Source of the DNA: Vulcanisaeta moutnovskia 768-28
Lineage (GTDB): Archaea > Thermoproteota > Thermoprotei > Thermoproteales > Thermocladiaceae
DNA length: 64,000 nt
Reading direction: 5' to 3'
Assembly (NCBI RefSeq): GCF_000190315.1
Contig: NC_015151.1
Location: forward strand, 248,001-312,000
A program made the position numbers and the translations under genes. Numbering within the stretch: the first letter of the stretch is position 1; each line of letters begins with the position of its first letter. Below, one piece after another: positions 1 through 8,947 of the stretch. The notes beneath the pieces were generated by a model. That model did not search any database and had not been told where the DNA came from. It worked only from the letters and a program-made list of their open reading frames with translations.

Positions 1-514
1 CTATGGCCACAGCTAGGTCAAAATTATTCTTAATATTTATGGCCTCATTTATTAAATCCTCAATGGTTAAACCCCTACTCCTCTGAACATCAATGCCTAG
101 ATGAAGACCAACATAGTCAGGTCTCAACCCAATACTAAGCAACTCCTTAACCCTAGTAATGGGGTCCTTAACACTTATCATGTCAACTAACGACTTGCCA
201 TTAAGTCTCCTAGCCTCGTTTATAAACTCACTTATTGTTTCATTGGCTGCGGCACCCAAAACACTAACTATATTAGCACCGGAATTAATTGCCAGTCTTG
301 CTTCAAGCGCACCAACATCCATTGTTTTTAAATCAGCCATTATCTCTGCATTAGGGCAGGCAATTCTTAGTGCGCTAACTATGAATATCCCTGCTGACTT
401 TATTAATGGAGTGCCCGCCTCAACTATGTCCACAACCCTTGCAGTGCATAGTTTACGTGCCAAGTCAACAGCCAAACTAGGCTCTGTAAGGTCGAGCGCT
501 ACTTGTAATTTCAA
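1..514 (-). CDS. 3-hexulose-6-phosphate synthase, partial (C-terminus beyond the window)
   Basis: OMP-decarboxylase-fold enzyme that interconverts formaldehyde plus ribulose 5-phosphate with hexulose 6-phosphate. In archaea lacking the oxidative pentose pathway it is thought to run in reverse to supply ribulose 5-phosphate. About 171 residues are visible. The N-terminus reads KLQVALDL, followed by VDIVEAGTPLIKS and the catalytic ADLKTMD motif (Asp-Lys-x-x-Asp), which distinguishes HPS from OMP decarboxylase. The start is TTG at 514: an in-frame TAA lies immediately upstream, and a GGTGAG stretch sits at Shine-Dalgarno distance. It follows the 521-967 gene by a few bases, so it is probably cotranscribed. 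The partner isomerase (PHI) is not in view. Confidence 0.85.
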   Translation of the reverse strand, partial: MKLQVALDLTEPSLAVDLARKLCTARVVDIVEAGTPLIKSAGIFIVSALRIACPNAEIMADLKTMDVGALEARLAINSGANIVSVLGAAANETISEFINEARRLNGKSLVDMISVKDPITRVKELLSIGLRPDYVGLHLGIDVQRSRGLTIEDLINEAINIKNNFDLAVAI

Positions 515-520
515 TTAAAC

Positions 521-967
521 TCACCAACTCCTGAAAATTATCTTAATAGGAATCCCAGTCTTTAATTCAACTAGTATTGGCACTTCAGCCTTATCACCGA
601 GCTTATTCACTATAACCTCGAGTATATCCTTAACCCTGGTTAATGCAGTTAATCTATCCGCCATTGCCTTCCTACTCTCGTTAAGGGTCTCATACTCATC
701 AATTGGCCTTGGGTCAAAGATTATCTTTAGTCCCGTAAGTTCAACTGCTGTGGACAGTGGTAATTGTTGGCCCTTACCAACTATCTCCTCTATCATCTGC
801 AGTAGCGCCATGTACTTATCGGCCTTAACCTTAAGGTCGCCCATCATATCCTCAATATCCTTAATTCTCTTCTCAAGATCATTTATTTGATTATTTACAT
901 AACTAAGCAGCTCCTTAACCCCCTTGAAGGTCATTAATTCGAGATCAGGCGCAGTTGACATACCCAT
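521..967 (-). CDS. conserved-looking coiled-coil protein, function unknown
   Basis: A 148-residue protein with a predicted long coiled coil at about residues 18-65 (QINDLEKRIKDIEDMM and similar heptads). A mixed C-terminal part ends in a hydrophobic/basic strand, IPIKIIFRSW. It has no cysteine, signal peptide or membrane segment. Size and coiled coil recall prefoldin-like proteins, but the two-helix hairpin plus barrel pattern is not clear, so I do not assign it. It sits between the CCA-adding enzyme and hexulose-phosphate synthase, all on the minus strand and closely spaced, which suggests one transcript. A second Met at residue 3 could also be the start. Confidence 0.7.
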   Translation of the reverse strand: MGMSTAPDLELMTFKGVKELLSYVNNQINDLEKRIKDIEDMMGDLKVKADKYMALLQMIEEIVGKGQQLPLSTAVELTGLKIIFDPRPIDEYETLNESRKAMADRLTALTRVKDILEVIVNKLGDKAEVPILVELKTGIPIKIIFRSW

Positions 968-1024
968 TGATTAGTATCGAAGTACTTTAAAAAAATATCG
1001 CTTATGAAAAATTGAGAGAACAAC

Positions 1025-2395
1025 CTAAATCAACCACCAGGGTCTTGACCAAAGAAATTCTTCAACAATAGCTCTCTCATTCAAACTGAAAATCTCTAAA
1101 TCACTAGGTGTCTTTAACTTCATATATTCAGCATTATTTAGGGAACTTCTTAGATGCCTTAACGATACGGTAGATACTAAATACCTTATTGCATTAACGG
1201 CATCAAAAAATCTCCTACTCCTAACCACAAACCATCGTGAACCCCTTATGAATGGGCCAATAATATTTTGTTCATTAATATACTTCTTAATGAACCTCTC
1301 GGCAGCATCTGAATTCACGGGAGGTCCTTCATGTAGTTCATATTGAGGAAGTTCTAATTCGTTGAAGGATATCATTAAGAGGATTATTGATTTATCGTCA
1401 CTCCATGCCATTGATCGGATAACCTTAAAATCGAGCTTCTTGAGATTCTTAGTTAATGAAGCCATTAATTTCTTAATTTCACCCCACACAATGTCTGGTG
1501 ATGTATTTGTTGGATATGGTATTTTTATTACGACCGTTGGAAGCACGAATGTGGGTTTCACTACCTTACGTGTTCTCATAAAGAACTCTACTCGTGGATT
1601 CCTAAGGAATTCTCGCGATGCAGCTATGGCCATAGCTAAAGTATCCCTGCTTATTGATGCCGCTGCATTACGATTAGGATCTACGGGGTCTATTATTATA
1701 ACAGGTGACTTGAATTTCTTTACCGCATCCTTCTCATTGTAAGTACTTGTCATGTCTATAAATACGTGCCTTACTGACCAATTACTGATAGCCCTTATTG
1801 TATCAAGAAATGAACCATAGTGTATCACTAGAAGTTCACTCACATAACCGCTAAAACCCTGTACCCTAATCTCAGCGCCATAAACACCCACCGATTTAAA
1901 GAAAGCCTTTAACAACCTAACATCAGTATTTCTCTGACCAAGTTTTTTATTCACAAAATCAGTGTGCAATGGGGTTCTATCGGCTGCAGTTAATGGCCGT
2001 TCACCAGGATTGATACGAATACATGGCACTACGTCTATTTCGAAGTCATTAATTAGTAATTGAATGTAAGGATGCTGAGCATACTTAATACTCCAATTAA
2101 TATTATTTTCAATCGCTATATTCATTAAATCATTAATTATGCTACCATCCCTAATTTTGTTAAGATAATCCTTAGGCAATACGATGAAAATATCAATATC
2201 CCTATCACCAGGTAACCAGGTATCCTTAGCTACCGAGCCCTGTATCGTTACAGCAAAATCCCTATAATTACGTTTTAGTAACCCATCTGTAATTAACTTA
2301 ACTACTTCATTAGCCATGTTAATTACCTTGGTTTTTTCCTCAAGGTCTGGCGTGACTATCTTCACAGCCTCTGAAATTACATCCTCAATATTCAC
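1025..2395 (-). CDS. cca: CCA-adding enzyme (archaeal tRNA nucleotidyltransferase)
   Basis: Class I archaeal CCA-adding enzyme, 456 residues, normal length for the family. It builds or repairs the 3' CCA of tRNAs without a nucleic acid template. The nucleotidyltransferase signature is at about residues 52-71: QGSVAKDTW, then GDRDIDIF with the two metal-binding aspartates. The third carboxylate lies in FEIDVVPC at about residue 120. A long C-terminal region (body/tail domains) follows. It lies 45 bp downstream of the 2441-3880 gene on the same strand. The two tRNA genes seen in this window already encode CCA, so for these the enzyme would serve repair. Confidence 0.95.
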   Translation of the reverse strand: MNIEDVISEAVKIVTPDLEEKTKVINMANEVVKLITDGLLKRNYRDFAVTIQGSVAKDTWLPGDRDIDIFIVLPKDYLNKIRDGSIINDLMNIAIENNINWSIKYAQHPYIQLLINDFEIDVVPCIRINPGERPLTAADRTPLHTDFVNKKLGQRNTDVRLLKAFFKSVGVYGAEIRVQGFSGYVSELLVIHYGSFLDTIRAISNWSVRHVFIDMTSTYNEKDAVKKFKSPVIIIDPVDPNRNAAASISRDTLAMAIAASREFLRNPRVEFFMRTRKVVKPTFVLPTVVIKIPYPTNTSPDIVWGEIKKLMASLTKNLKKLDFKVIRSMAWSDDKSIILLMISFNELELPQYELHEGPPVNSDAAERFIKKYINEQNIIGPFIRGSRWFVVRSRRFFDAVNAIRYLVSTVSLRHLRSSLNNAEYMKLKTPSDLEIFSLNERAIVEEFLWSRPWWLI

Positions 2396-2440
2396 AACTA
2401 GGTTAAGTATGGAATAGTTATAAATTCACCCTCATTATTT

Positions 2441-3880
2441 TTACTGACTAACGATACTATTGAGCCTATCCTTAATTCTAAATAACAGATCCCTAACCCT
2501 ATTAAGGAAATCCTTATCTGCAATAAGGCCCTGTAGTTCATCAATCATCTCATTCACGCTCATGTCAATGGGATTTAAACCAAGCCCGGCTAAATAGGCA
2601 AGTACCTCAAGGGCTGTATCTTCACTTAATCCTTCCTCCTTAACGATATCCATAAGTATCTTACCAACAACATATAACTTAAGAGTATTAACGTCAGTAC
2701 TGAGCAGATGAGCAAGGCTTTCATAATTGCCTTTACGGAATTCCTCAATAAACGAGTTAAAGTCGCCATATTTATCCTTAATTACATTATCGAAATACCT
2801 ACTCACAGACTTAACATATTTTGAGTAGATTCTAACGGCATCATCGATCTCACTAACACCATCTATGGCGCCCCTGTAAGACATCACTGCGCCTTCTGTA
2901 GTTAATTCATCAACTAAGCCCTCGTTTATTAACTCAAGGAATTTATCGCCGGCCTCCTCATACGTCTTCCAATCACCCTCCTCAATGGCCCTACATAGTA
3001 AGTAAAAAGCTGCACACAAATCACCCTTTAACTTAACTGCATTCAAATACTCCTCGCTTAAACCCTTAATATTACTTAAAGCGCTTCTGCAGGTATCGTA
3101 GTACTGCATTGCCCTGGTTATATCACCATGCGTGAAGTAATAGTTAGCCAAAACCTCTGAGGAGTCCATCATACTCAAGACTTCATTAGCCTTAGCCTCA
3201 TCTATGCCGACGGCCTCCCTGAAATTAACCACGGATGATACGTATAATTTAGATGCATCCTCGATCATACTTTTCTCAGCGTCATGCTTACCCTCTTCGT
3301 GAAGCTTTGAAGCCTTAATCCTAAGGTCCTCAGCCCTCGCTATCTTCGACATAGCCTCCATAAAACGTGCCTTACCAACATTACCAATACCCTCATAAAT
3401 CGCTGCAGCGGCACTAAACCTAGTAATGGCATTATCATAAACAGCCACTGAATAAAGTGCTATCCCAAGTACCTCATTTATCCTAGCGCCCAACTCACCT
3501 TTTATGTTTATACCTATATTTTCATCAACCGCAATAATGCCAGGTCCCAAATCCATATTCATTAGTAATTGTACTAGGGCAGGGACATCATCTAGATCTA
3601 TGAACTTAAGAACCTTAGCAACACCATCCTTAATACTTGCTTCATCTAAATCCCTAATGAATGAGTAATTATTCACGGTTAATTTACATTCATTATTGCA
3701 AGATGCCAAGTCTCGAAATGCACTATTGCTAACTAAGTTCTTAGGCGCAAAACCCTTTAATAACTGTATGAGTACTGATGCCACAGAGTTTGTTATGCAT
3801 TCATGATCCCAATGGCAAGCATCAAGTACATTACTCACACTAATGTGATAAGGCTGCACTATTAATTTATTAATCCCCAA
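2441..3880 (-). CDS. large all-helical TPR-like protein of unknown function
   Basis: A 479-residue protein that I do not recognise. Residues 125-330 look like consecutive antiparallel helices of TPR/SEL1 type (for example AVYDNAITRFSAAAAIYEG and YFTHGDITRAMQYYDTC), suggesting a scaffold or adaptor. The N-terminus has two close cysteine pairs, CHWDHEC near residue 22 and CNNEC near residue 63, that could bind a metal or form disulfides. No signal peptide or membrane helix is visible. The start is TTG at 3880, since no ATG fits. It is first in a minus-strand run with cca, the coiled-coil gene and hexulose-phosphate synthase, divergent from the nucleotidyltransferase at 3994. Confidence 0.7.
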   Translation of the reverse strand: MGINKLIVQPYHISVSNVLDACHWDHECITNSVASVLIQLLKGFAPKNLVSNSAFRDLASCNNECKLTVNNYSFIRDLDEASIKDGVAKVLKFIDLDDVPALVQLLMNMDLGPGIIAVDENIGINIKGELGARINEVLGIALYSVAVYDNAITRFSAAAAIYEGIGNVGKARFMEAMSKIARAEDLRIKASKLHEEGKHDAEKSMIEDASKLYVSSVVNFREAVGIDEAKANEVLSMMDSSEVLANYYFTHGDITRAMQYYDTCRSALSNIKGLSEEYLNAVKLKGDLCAAFYLLCRAIEEGDWKTYEEAGDKFLELINEGLVDELTTEGAVMSYRGAIDGVSEIDDAVRIYSKYVKSVSRYFDNVIKDKYGDFNSFIEEFRKGNYESLAHLLSTDVNTLKLYVVGKILMDIVKEEGLSEDTALEVLAYLAGLGLNPIDMSVNEMIDELQGLIADKDFLNRVRDLLFRIKDRLNSIVSQ

Positions 3881-3993
3881 CGCTTGGGTCGGGGGATAAC
3901 GTGATTACATTAGCATTGGAAAACCTTGAATGAGATTAAGCACTAGTTTATGACATAATAAAATTAAAATATCCAGAAAGTGAAATACTGTAT

Positions 3994-5112
3994 ATGAAGA
4001 GTTACGATGTGATAATATTAGCCGGCGGATTAGCAACCAGGCTAAGACCCCTTAGTTATTCACGCCCTAAACCACTTCTACCAATACTCGATAAGGAAAT
4101 AATAGATTGGATTATGGAATCCATAACAAAACTACCACTAAATAGGATTTTTATATCAATAAGGTACATGGGCGATTTAATTAGGGAACACATGGAGGGA
4201 GCATGGAGCAATTTTAAGGATAAACTAATATTCGTAACGGAGAATAAGCCCCTGGGTGATGCTGGACCGATCTCATTAATTAATGAAAAATATGAATTAT
4301 CGGACACCTTCCTGGTGGTTTATGGAGATATACTTAGCGATGTAAATGCAGAATCGCTTATTAACTTCCATGAAAAGATGAATGGTGTAGCTACAATAAC
4401 CCTTACCAGAGTAGATGATGTATCTAGATACGGCGTCGCTCAACTAGATGAGACTGGTAGGATAATAAATTTCATAGAGAAGCCCAAGCAATATGTTGGT
4501 TCAAATTTAATAAATGCTGGATTTTATGTTTTTACGAAGGAAGTCGTTAAATTAATACCGAAAAATCCGGAGAATCAAATCAAGCTTGCTGTTGATATTA
4601 TACCCAGGTTATTGAGGATGGGTGAGGTTTATGGATATATCCATAATGGTCTTTGGTTCGATATAGGCACACCCGAAGACTACATGAAGGCTAACTTCAG
4701 CGTTTTAACCAGTAGGTGTAGGGATGGTAATAGTAATTGTATAAATGCTGACTTACCATCAACAGTTACCATGCAACCTCCTGTTTATTTAGGTCCAAAC
4801 GTTACTATTGGTAATAATACTGAGATTGGACCGAATGTTATAATTCATAAAAATTCGAAGATTGGTAATACGGTTAAGATAGTAAATTCATTAATTTTTG
4901 ATGGATCATTATTATGCGATGGCGTTTATGTTTCGGGAAGCATTGTTGGGAGCAATACGTATATTGGTAAGTGGGCTAGAATTGAGGATGGATCTGTGAT
5001 TGGTGATGGCGTTTATATAAAGGATTCCGTATTTGTTGCTAAAAACACGAAGATAGGGCCGTATAGGGAGATAATGGAGCCAATATATAGGGAGGGCGAG
5101 GTCATACTTTAA
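3994..5112 (+). CDS. sugar-1-phosphate nucleotidyltransferase with left-handed beta-helix domain
   Basis: A 372-residue NDP-sugar pyrophosphorylase. The N-terminal Rossmann-like domain has an intact signature, LAGGLATRLRPLSYSRPKPLLP (x20 boundary here spans about residues 9-30), plus the metal-binding VYGD at about residue 104, an EKP motif (IIEKPKQ) and NAGFY. From about residue 250 hexapeptide repeats (VTIGNNTEIGPNVIIHKNS) form a left-handed beta helix, as in archaeal mannose-1-phosphate guanylyltransferase and glucose-1-phosphate thymidylyltransferase/GlmU-like enzymes. Substrate cannot be told from sequence. It lies directly upstream of rpsM but in a different functional class. Compare the paralogue at 8947, where these signatures are degraded. 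Confidence 0.88.
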   Translation: MKSYDVIILAGGLATRLRPLSYSRPKPLLPILDKEIIDWIMESITKLPLNRIFISIRYMGDLIREHMEGAWSNFKDKLIFVTENKPLGDAGPISLINEKYELSDTFLVVYGDILSDVNAESLINFHEKMNGVATITLTRVDDVSRYGVAQLDETGRIINFIEKPKQYVGSNLINAGFYVFTKEVVKLIPKNPENQIKLAVDIIPRLLRMGEVYGYIHNGLWFDIGTPEDYMKANFSVLTSRCRDGNSNCINADLPSTVTMQPPVYLGPNVTIGNNTEIGPNVIIHKNSKIGNTVKIVNSLIFDGSLLCDGVYVSGSIVGSNTYIGKWARIEDGSVIGDGVYIKDSVFVAKNTKIGPYREIMEPIYREGEVIL

Positions 5113-5119
5113 ATTAAAA

Positions 5120-5127
5120 TTTAAATA
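5120..5127 (+). promoter_or_regulatory. TATA box of rpsM
   Basis: TTTAAATA centred 27 bp before the rpsM ATG at 5150, with an A-rich BRE-like stretch before it. The spacing predicts a leaderless or nearly leaderless mRNA, usual in Crenarchaeota. Confidence 0.6.
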
Positions 5128-5149
5128 CCCATACTGGCATTAACCCTGA

Positions 5150-5626
5150 ATGTCGCAGGAAGTTAAGCAGATAGTTAGAATTGGTGACACTGACCTGGAT
5201 GGATTTAAACCAGTAGCCTATGCCTTAACCAAAATTAGAGGTATTGGAATACCAACGGCATATGCAATATGCAGGTATTTAGGAATAAACCCATTAATTA
5301 GATTGGGACAACTTGATGATGAGACTGTTAGGAAGCTTGATTGGGCCGTGAGGAACCTATACCAATTTGCACCTGGTTGGTTTGTAAATAGACCTAAGGA
5401 CCCAGAAACTGGGCGAAACGTACATTTACTAGGCGCTGATCTAGTGCTGGCAGCTAAGAAGGATATTGATTTAATGAAGAAGCTAAGGAGCTGGAAGGGC
5501 ATTAGGCATAATCTAGGGCTTAAGGTTAGGGGCCAAAGGACAAGGACAACAGGTAGATTGGGCTTAACGGTAGGTGTGGCGAAAGGAAAGACAGCAGCTG
5601 GAGGAGCGGGTGGCGGTGGTAAATAA
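5150..5626 (+). CDS. rpsM: 30S ribosomal protein S13
   Basis: Archaeal S13 (uS13), 158 residues, part of the small-subunit head that contacts tRNA and the large subunit. Characteristic features are the N-terminal LTKIRGIGIPTAYAICRYLGI helix-hairpin-helix segment (about residues 26-46, two short pieces quoted together) and the C-terminal KGIRHNLGLKVRGQRTRTTGR rRNA-binding region (about 120-139). The C-terminal tail is Gly/Ala/Lys rich. It has its own promoter rather than sitting in the rps4/rps11/rpoD cluster typical of many archaea, at least in this window. Confidence 0.96.
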   Translation: MSQEVKQIVRIGDTDLDGFKPVAYALTKIRGIGIPTAYAICRYLGINPLIRLGQLDDETVRKLDWAVRNLYQFAPGWFVNRPKDPETGRNVHLLGADLVLAAKKDIDLMKKLRSWKGIRHNLGLKVRGQRTRTTGRLGLTVGVAKGKTAAGGAGGGGK

Positions 5627-5853
5627 TTTTTATACCAAATGAATTATTATCTAAATTATATAAATATAGATAGTAAGTTGCTCCACGATACTATTCAACC
5701 ATGAAATATTCTTGTCTATTCAATTCTATTTTATATAATGATATTCGTAATAAATCATCATTATATCTTTGTATACGATACTTCTACTGGGTGTATTTTA
5801 CACTTGAAGAGAAAGAAATTTAAAAGGTTAATAGTGGTATAACATGATCGATA
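5627..5853. other. intergenic stretch without a recognisable gene
   Basis: About 230 bp of AT-rich sequence between rpsM and the GNAT gene. I see no ORF of convincing length, no tRNA and no C/D box pattern. The last 40 bp hold the BRE/TATA-like gaaagaaatttaaaa at about 5811-5825, a candidate promoter for the GNAT gene. Confidence 0.5.
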
Positions 5854-6348
5854 ATGAGTATCGCGAAACCATTAGTTAAGCTTGAATTTAGGGAGTTGAA
5901 GGGCAATGATAGTAAGTTAGTAATTGACTTATACAATTCATTAAGTAACGAAAGTATTTATTACAGGTTCAGGGGTTTCTTTAAGGATTTCGAGAGGTAC
6001 ATCGGGTCCGTATTCTCTGACCCGCGTAATATCATTTATGGGGCTTTTATAGGTAATGAACTTGTTGGAGTTTTGGAAGCCGTTTATTTAAGTGATGGTT
6101 GTTATGAGATGGCTATTGTAATTAAAGATAACCATCAAGGCAAGGGCATCGGTACAAAACTTGTGGCATATGCCATAAATGACCTAAAGAAAAGAGGTGC
6201 TAAGACCTTAATAGCACATACCACACCTGATAATTACAGGATATTAGCCATATCTAGGAAATTCCATGGAATTATAAAGTGCATGTATGAGGAATGCACC
6301 ACAATATTTAACCTCCAAACCATAAATGTTGACCAGTTCTTAAATTAA
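5854..6348 (+). CDS. GNAT-family N-acetyltransferase
   Basis: A 164-residue acetyl-CoA-dependent transferase. The pyrophosphate-binding motif A is clear at about residues 95-110: DNHQGKGIGTKLVAYAI (Q/R-x-x-G-x-G/A). The preceding beta strand CYEMAIVIKD and the following AKTLIAHTTPDNYRIL fit the fold, close to the acetyltransferase domains associated with acetyl-CoA synthetase/PatZ-like proteins. The acceptor cannot be inferred. Its own TATA-like box sits about 32 bp upstream. nep1 follows 21 bp later on the same strand, so the two may be cotranscribed. Confidence 0.85.
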   Translation: MSIAKPLVKLEFRELKGNDSKLVIDLYNSLSNESIYYRFRGFFKDFERYIGSVFSDPRNIIYGAFIGNELVGVLEAVYLSDGCYEMAIVIKDNHQGKGIGTKLVAYAINDLKKRGAKTLIAHTTPDNYRILAISRKFHGIIKCMYEECTTIFNLQTINVDQFLN

Positions 6349-6369
6349 GCGCAGCACTAGTAAGCACTT

Positions 6370-7056
6370 GTGGAGAAAATAGTAATTCTACTTACCGAAA
6401 CAGCGCTTGAGACGGTACCCAAGGAATTACTAAATGACCCAGTAATAATTAAAGACGCAAGGAGGAGACACAAAGACGCTAGATACCTGATTCTCGATAG
6501 GGCTAGACATCATAGAGCAATGATCGATTTACCTAATGCTGAGAAACGAGGAAGACCCGATATACTTCACCAAGCGCTCCTTCTGATACAGGGTAGTCTA
6601 CTTGCACGTAATAACCTAGTTAAGACGTATGTTCACACAATAAATAATTTAGTAATTGACGTTGATCCGGAGATACGTCCACCACGCAACTATGAGAATT
6701 TCACGGGCTTAATGAGCCAATTATTCAAGGAGGGTAAGGTACCGCCCTATGGAAAACCATTATTAAAATTCGTGAATGGAATTGACTATATACTGAATAC
6801 GGAATTAACAGACCATAAAATACTACTTGATGATGTAAAGGGGAAGGAGATTTCATGGAAATCATTTATTAACTACATTAAGGAGTTCAGGAGACCTTTG
6901 ATAATGATTGGCGCGTTTCCAAGGGGTTCATTTGATGAACGCACGTATCAACTTGCTGATGATGTTTTTAGGATTGGTAAGTATGTCATGGATACGTCCT
7001 CGATTTTATGCAGGTTACTAACTATTCTTGAGATCGAGTTAGGTCTTCTTTCTTGA
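6370..7056 (+). CDS. nep1: Nep1/Emg1 rRNA pseudouridine N1-methyltransferase
   Basis: SPOUT-class SAM-dependent methyltransferase of 228 residues. Nep1 methylates N1 of a pseudouridine in small-subunit rRNA and helps small-subunit assembly. Recognisable segments are KRGRPDILHQALLL (about residues 59-72), VYVHTINN-like TYVHTINNLVIDVDPEIRPP (about 94-113), the IGAFPRGSF knot loop (about 177-185) and the terminal hydrophobic helix ILCRLLTILE. The start is GTG at 6370. Length is typical of the archaeal family. Confidence 0.95.
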   Translation: MEKIVILLTETALETVPKELLNDPVIIKDARRRHKDARYLILDRARHHRAMIDLPNAEKRGRPDILHQALLLIQGSLLARNNLVKTYVHTINNLVIDVDPEIRPPRNYENFTGLMSQLFKEGKVPPYGKPLLKFVNGIDYILNTELTDHKILLDDVKGKEISWKSFINYIKEFRRPLIMIGAFPRGSFDERTYQLADDVFRIGKYVMDTSSILCRLLTILEIELGLLS

Positions 7057-7111
7057 GTAACTAAATATTTATTAATTCTGTTTATTCTATTTAGGATTAA
7101 GTGCCTAGTTT

Positions 7112-8947
7112 ATGTGTGGTATTATTGGTATAACATCGTTACCAAATAACCTTAGGGAGCCCATTGGTAAAGTCGTTAGAAAGTGCCTTGAAAGGCTTGA
7201 GTACAGGGGTTATGACTCCGTTGGCATTGCAGTCATTAAGGGCAATTACATAGAGGTTAGGAAGGGTAAGGGTAAGATCATCGAGGTTAGTACTAGGCTA
7301 AATTTTGATGAGGTTGATGGCACGACGGCTATTGGACATACTAGATGGGCAACCCATGGTAAGCCAAGCGATGAGAATGCGCATCCACATACAGACTGTA
7401 CAGGTAGTGTTGCTATTATTCATAACGGTATAATATCAAACTTCCTAGAACTTAAGGAGGAACTCATTAAGAAAGGCCACGTCTTTAAGAGCGAGACCGA
7501 TACTGAAGTAGTCGCTCATTTAATAGAGGAGTATCTGAAGCTTGGTTATAGACCATTTGATGCATTTAAGGCAGCATTATCAAGGCTTAAGGGCGCATAT
7601 GCATTTGTCGTTACCATATCACAGGAACCCAACAGGCTTTACTTTGCCAGAAATACCTCACCTCTAGTTATTGGTATTGGTAATGGCACTAACTTTGTCG
7701 CCAGTGACATACCTGCATTTCTTGAGTTCACAAACACGGTAATTGTACTTAGAGACGGTGAGTATGGATATATTGAGCCCAACAAAGTCTATATTGAGAA
7801 GGATGGCGTACCTGTTAATATTGAGGAGAGGATTAGGCTAATTAGTTGGACACCGGAAATGGCAAGCAAGGAGGGTTACCCGCACTTCATGCTTAAGGAA
7901 ATCCATGAGCAACCCTTTGCCATAGGCTCAACATTGGCAGGTATTAATGAAAAGGAGTTTGATAACGTGGTTAATCTCCTCCTAAATTCAAGGAAAATAC
8001 TAATAGTTGGCGCTGGTACATCATACCACGCAGGCCTCGTTGGTGATTACCTACTTACGACAGTACTAGGCCTTGATACGCATGCCGTAATATCATCTGA
8101 GTACAAGAGGTATGTTAATGCCGTTAATGATAATGATACTGTAATAGCCATAAGCCAATCAGGTGAGACAATAGATACCTTAGTAGCTGTGAGAGCATTG
8201 AAGGAGAGAGGCGCTAAGGTTATTGCCATATCTAATGTTATTGATAGTGCAATACCCAGAGAGTCAAATTACGTACTTTATACAAGGGCAGGGCCCGAAA
8301 TCGGTGTTGCGGCAACAAAGACCTTTACCACACAATTGGTTATAATGACAATACTTACCTTAAGGGCTGGCATTATCATGGGCAAATTAGACGCTAATGA
8401 GTATAGGAGTATCATGGACTCACTTAATAAGTTACCTGGGCTTCTCCAAAATATTATAACTAGAACTGAAGGTAGGGTTAAGGCATTAAGTGAGTATATG
8501 AGTAGGAGACAGAACGCGTATTACTTAGGTAGGGGAATTGGTGTTCCGTTGAGTATGGAGGGTGCTTTGAAACTGAAAGAAATAGCTTACATACATGCCG
8601 AGGCGTATCCCGCTGGTGAGAGCAAGCATGGACCCATAGCATTGGTTGAGGAAGGTTATCCCGTAGTCTTTTCGATACTTGATGATGATAATGTAGATCC
8701 ATTACTCGGTAATGTAATGGAAATGAAGGCAAGGGACGCATACACAATAGGATTCGTACCTGAGAAATACATTGGTAAATTTAAAGAGTTACTAAATGCA
8801 GTGCTTGAATTGCCAAATGTTGATTATAGGATAGCTCCAATAATATATATCGTACCAATGCAACTCCTTGCTTATTATACTGCTGTTGCCCGTGGTTATG
8901 ACCCAGACAAACCAAGGAATTTGGCAAAGACAGTGACTGTGGAGTGA
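7112..8947 (+). CDS. glmS: glutamine--fructose-6-phosphate aminotransferase (isomerizing)
   Basis: Makes glucosamine 6-phosphate from fructose 6-phosphate and glutamine, the entry to UDP-GlcNAc and N-glycan sugars. 611 residues, full length. The N-terminal class II glutaminase begins Cys2 (MCGIIGI) and has RWATHG and HNGIISN. Two SIS domains follow (GAGTSYHAG and SQSGETIDT near residues 300-360; GRGIGVPLSMEGALKLKE near 470), ending in the conserved PRNLAKTVTVE tail. The stop codon TGA overlaps the ATG of the next gene, a GlmU-like protein, indicating translational coupling within an amino-sugar operon. Confidence 0.97.
   Translation: MCGIIGITSLPNNLREPIGKVVRKCLERLEYRGYDSVGIAVIKGNYIEVRKGKGKIIEVSTRLNFDEVDGTTAIGHTRWATHGKPSDENAHPHTDCTGSVAIIHNGIISNFLELKEELIKKGHVFKSETDTEVVAHLIEEYLKLGYRPFDAFKAALSRLKGAYAFVVTISQEPNRLYFARNTSPLVIGIGNGTNFVASDIPAFLEFTNTVIVLRDGEYGYIEPNKVYIEKDGVPVNIEERIRLISWTPEMASKEGYPHFMLKEIHEQPFAIGSTLAGINEKEFDNVVNLLLNSRKILIVGAGTSYHAGLVGDYLLTTVLGLDTHAVISSEYKRYVNAVNDNDTVIAISQSGETIDTLVAVRALKERGAKVIAISNVIDSAIPRESNYVLYTRAGPEIGVAATKTFTTQLVIMTILTLRAGIIMGKLDANEYRSIMDSLNKLPGLLQNIITRTEGRVKALSEYMSRRQNAYYLGRGIGVPLSMEGALKLKEIAYIHAEAYPAGESKHGPIALVEEGYPVVFSILDDDNVDPLLGNVMEMKARDAYTIGFVPEKYIGKFKELLNAVLELPNVDYRIAPIIYIVPMQLLAYYTAVARGYDPDKPRNLAKTVTVE

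Noticed and set aside
159-518. Plus-strand frame of 119 codons at the left edge
   Set aside because: It is the complement of the hexulose-phosphate synthase gene, whose minus-strand frame has catalytic motifs and a proper start.
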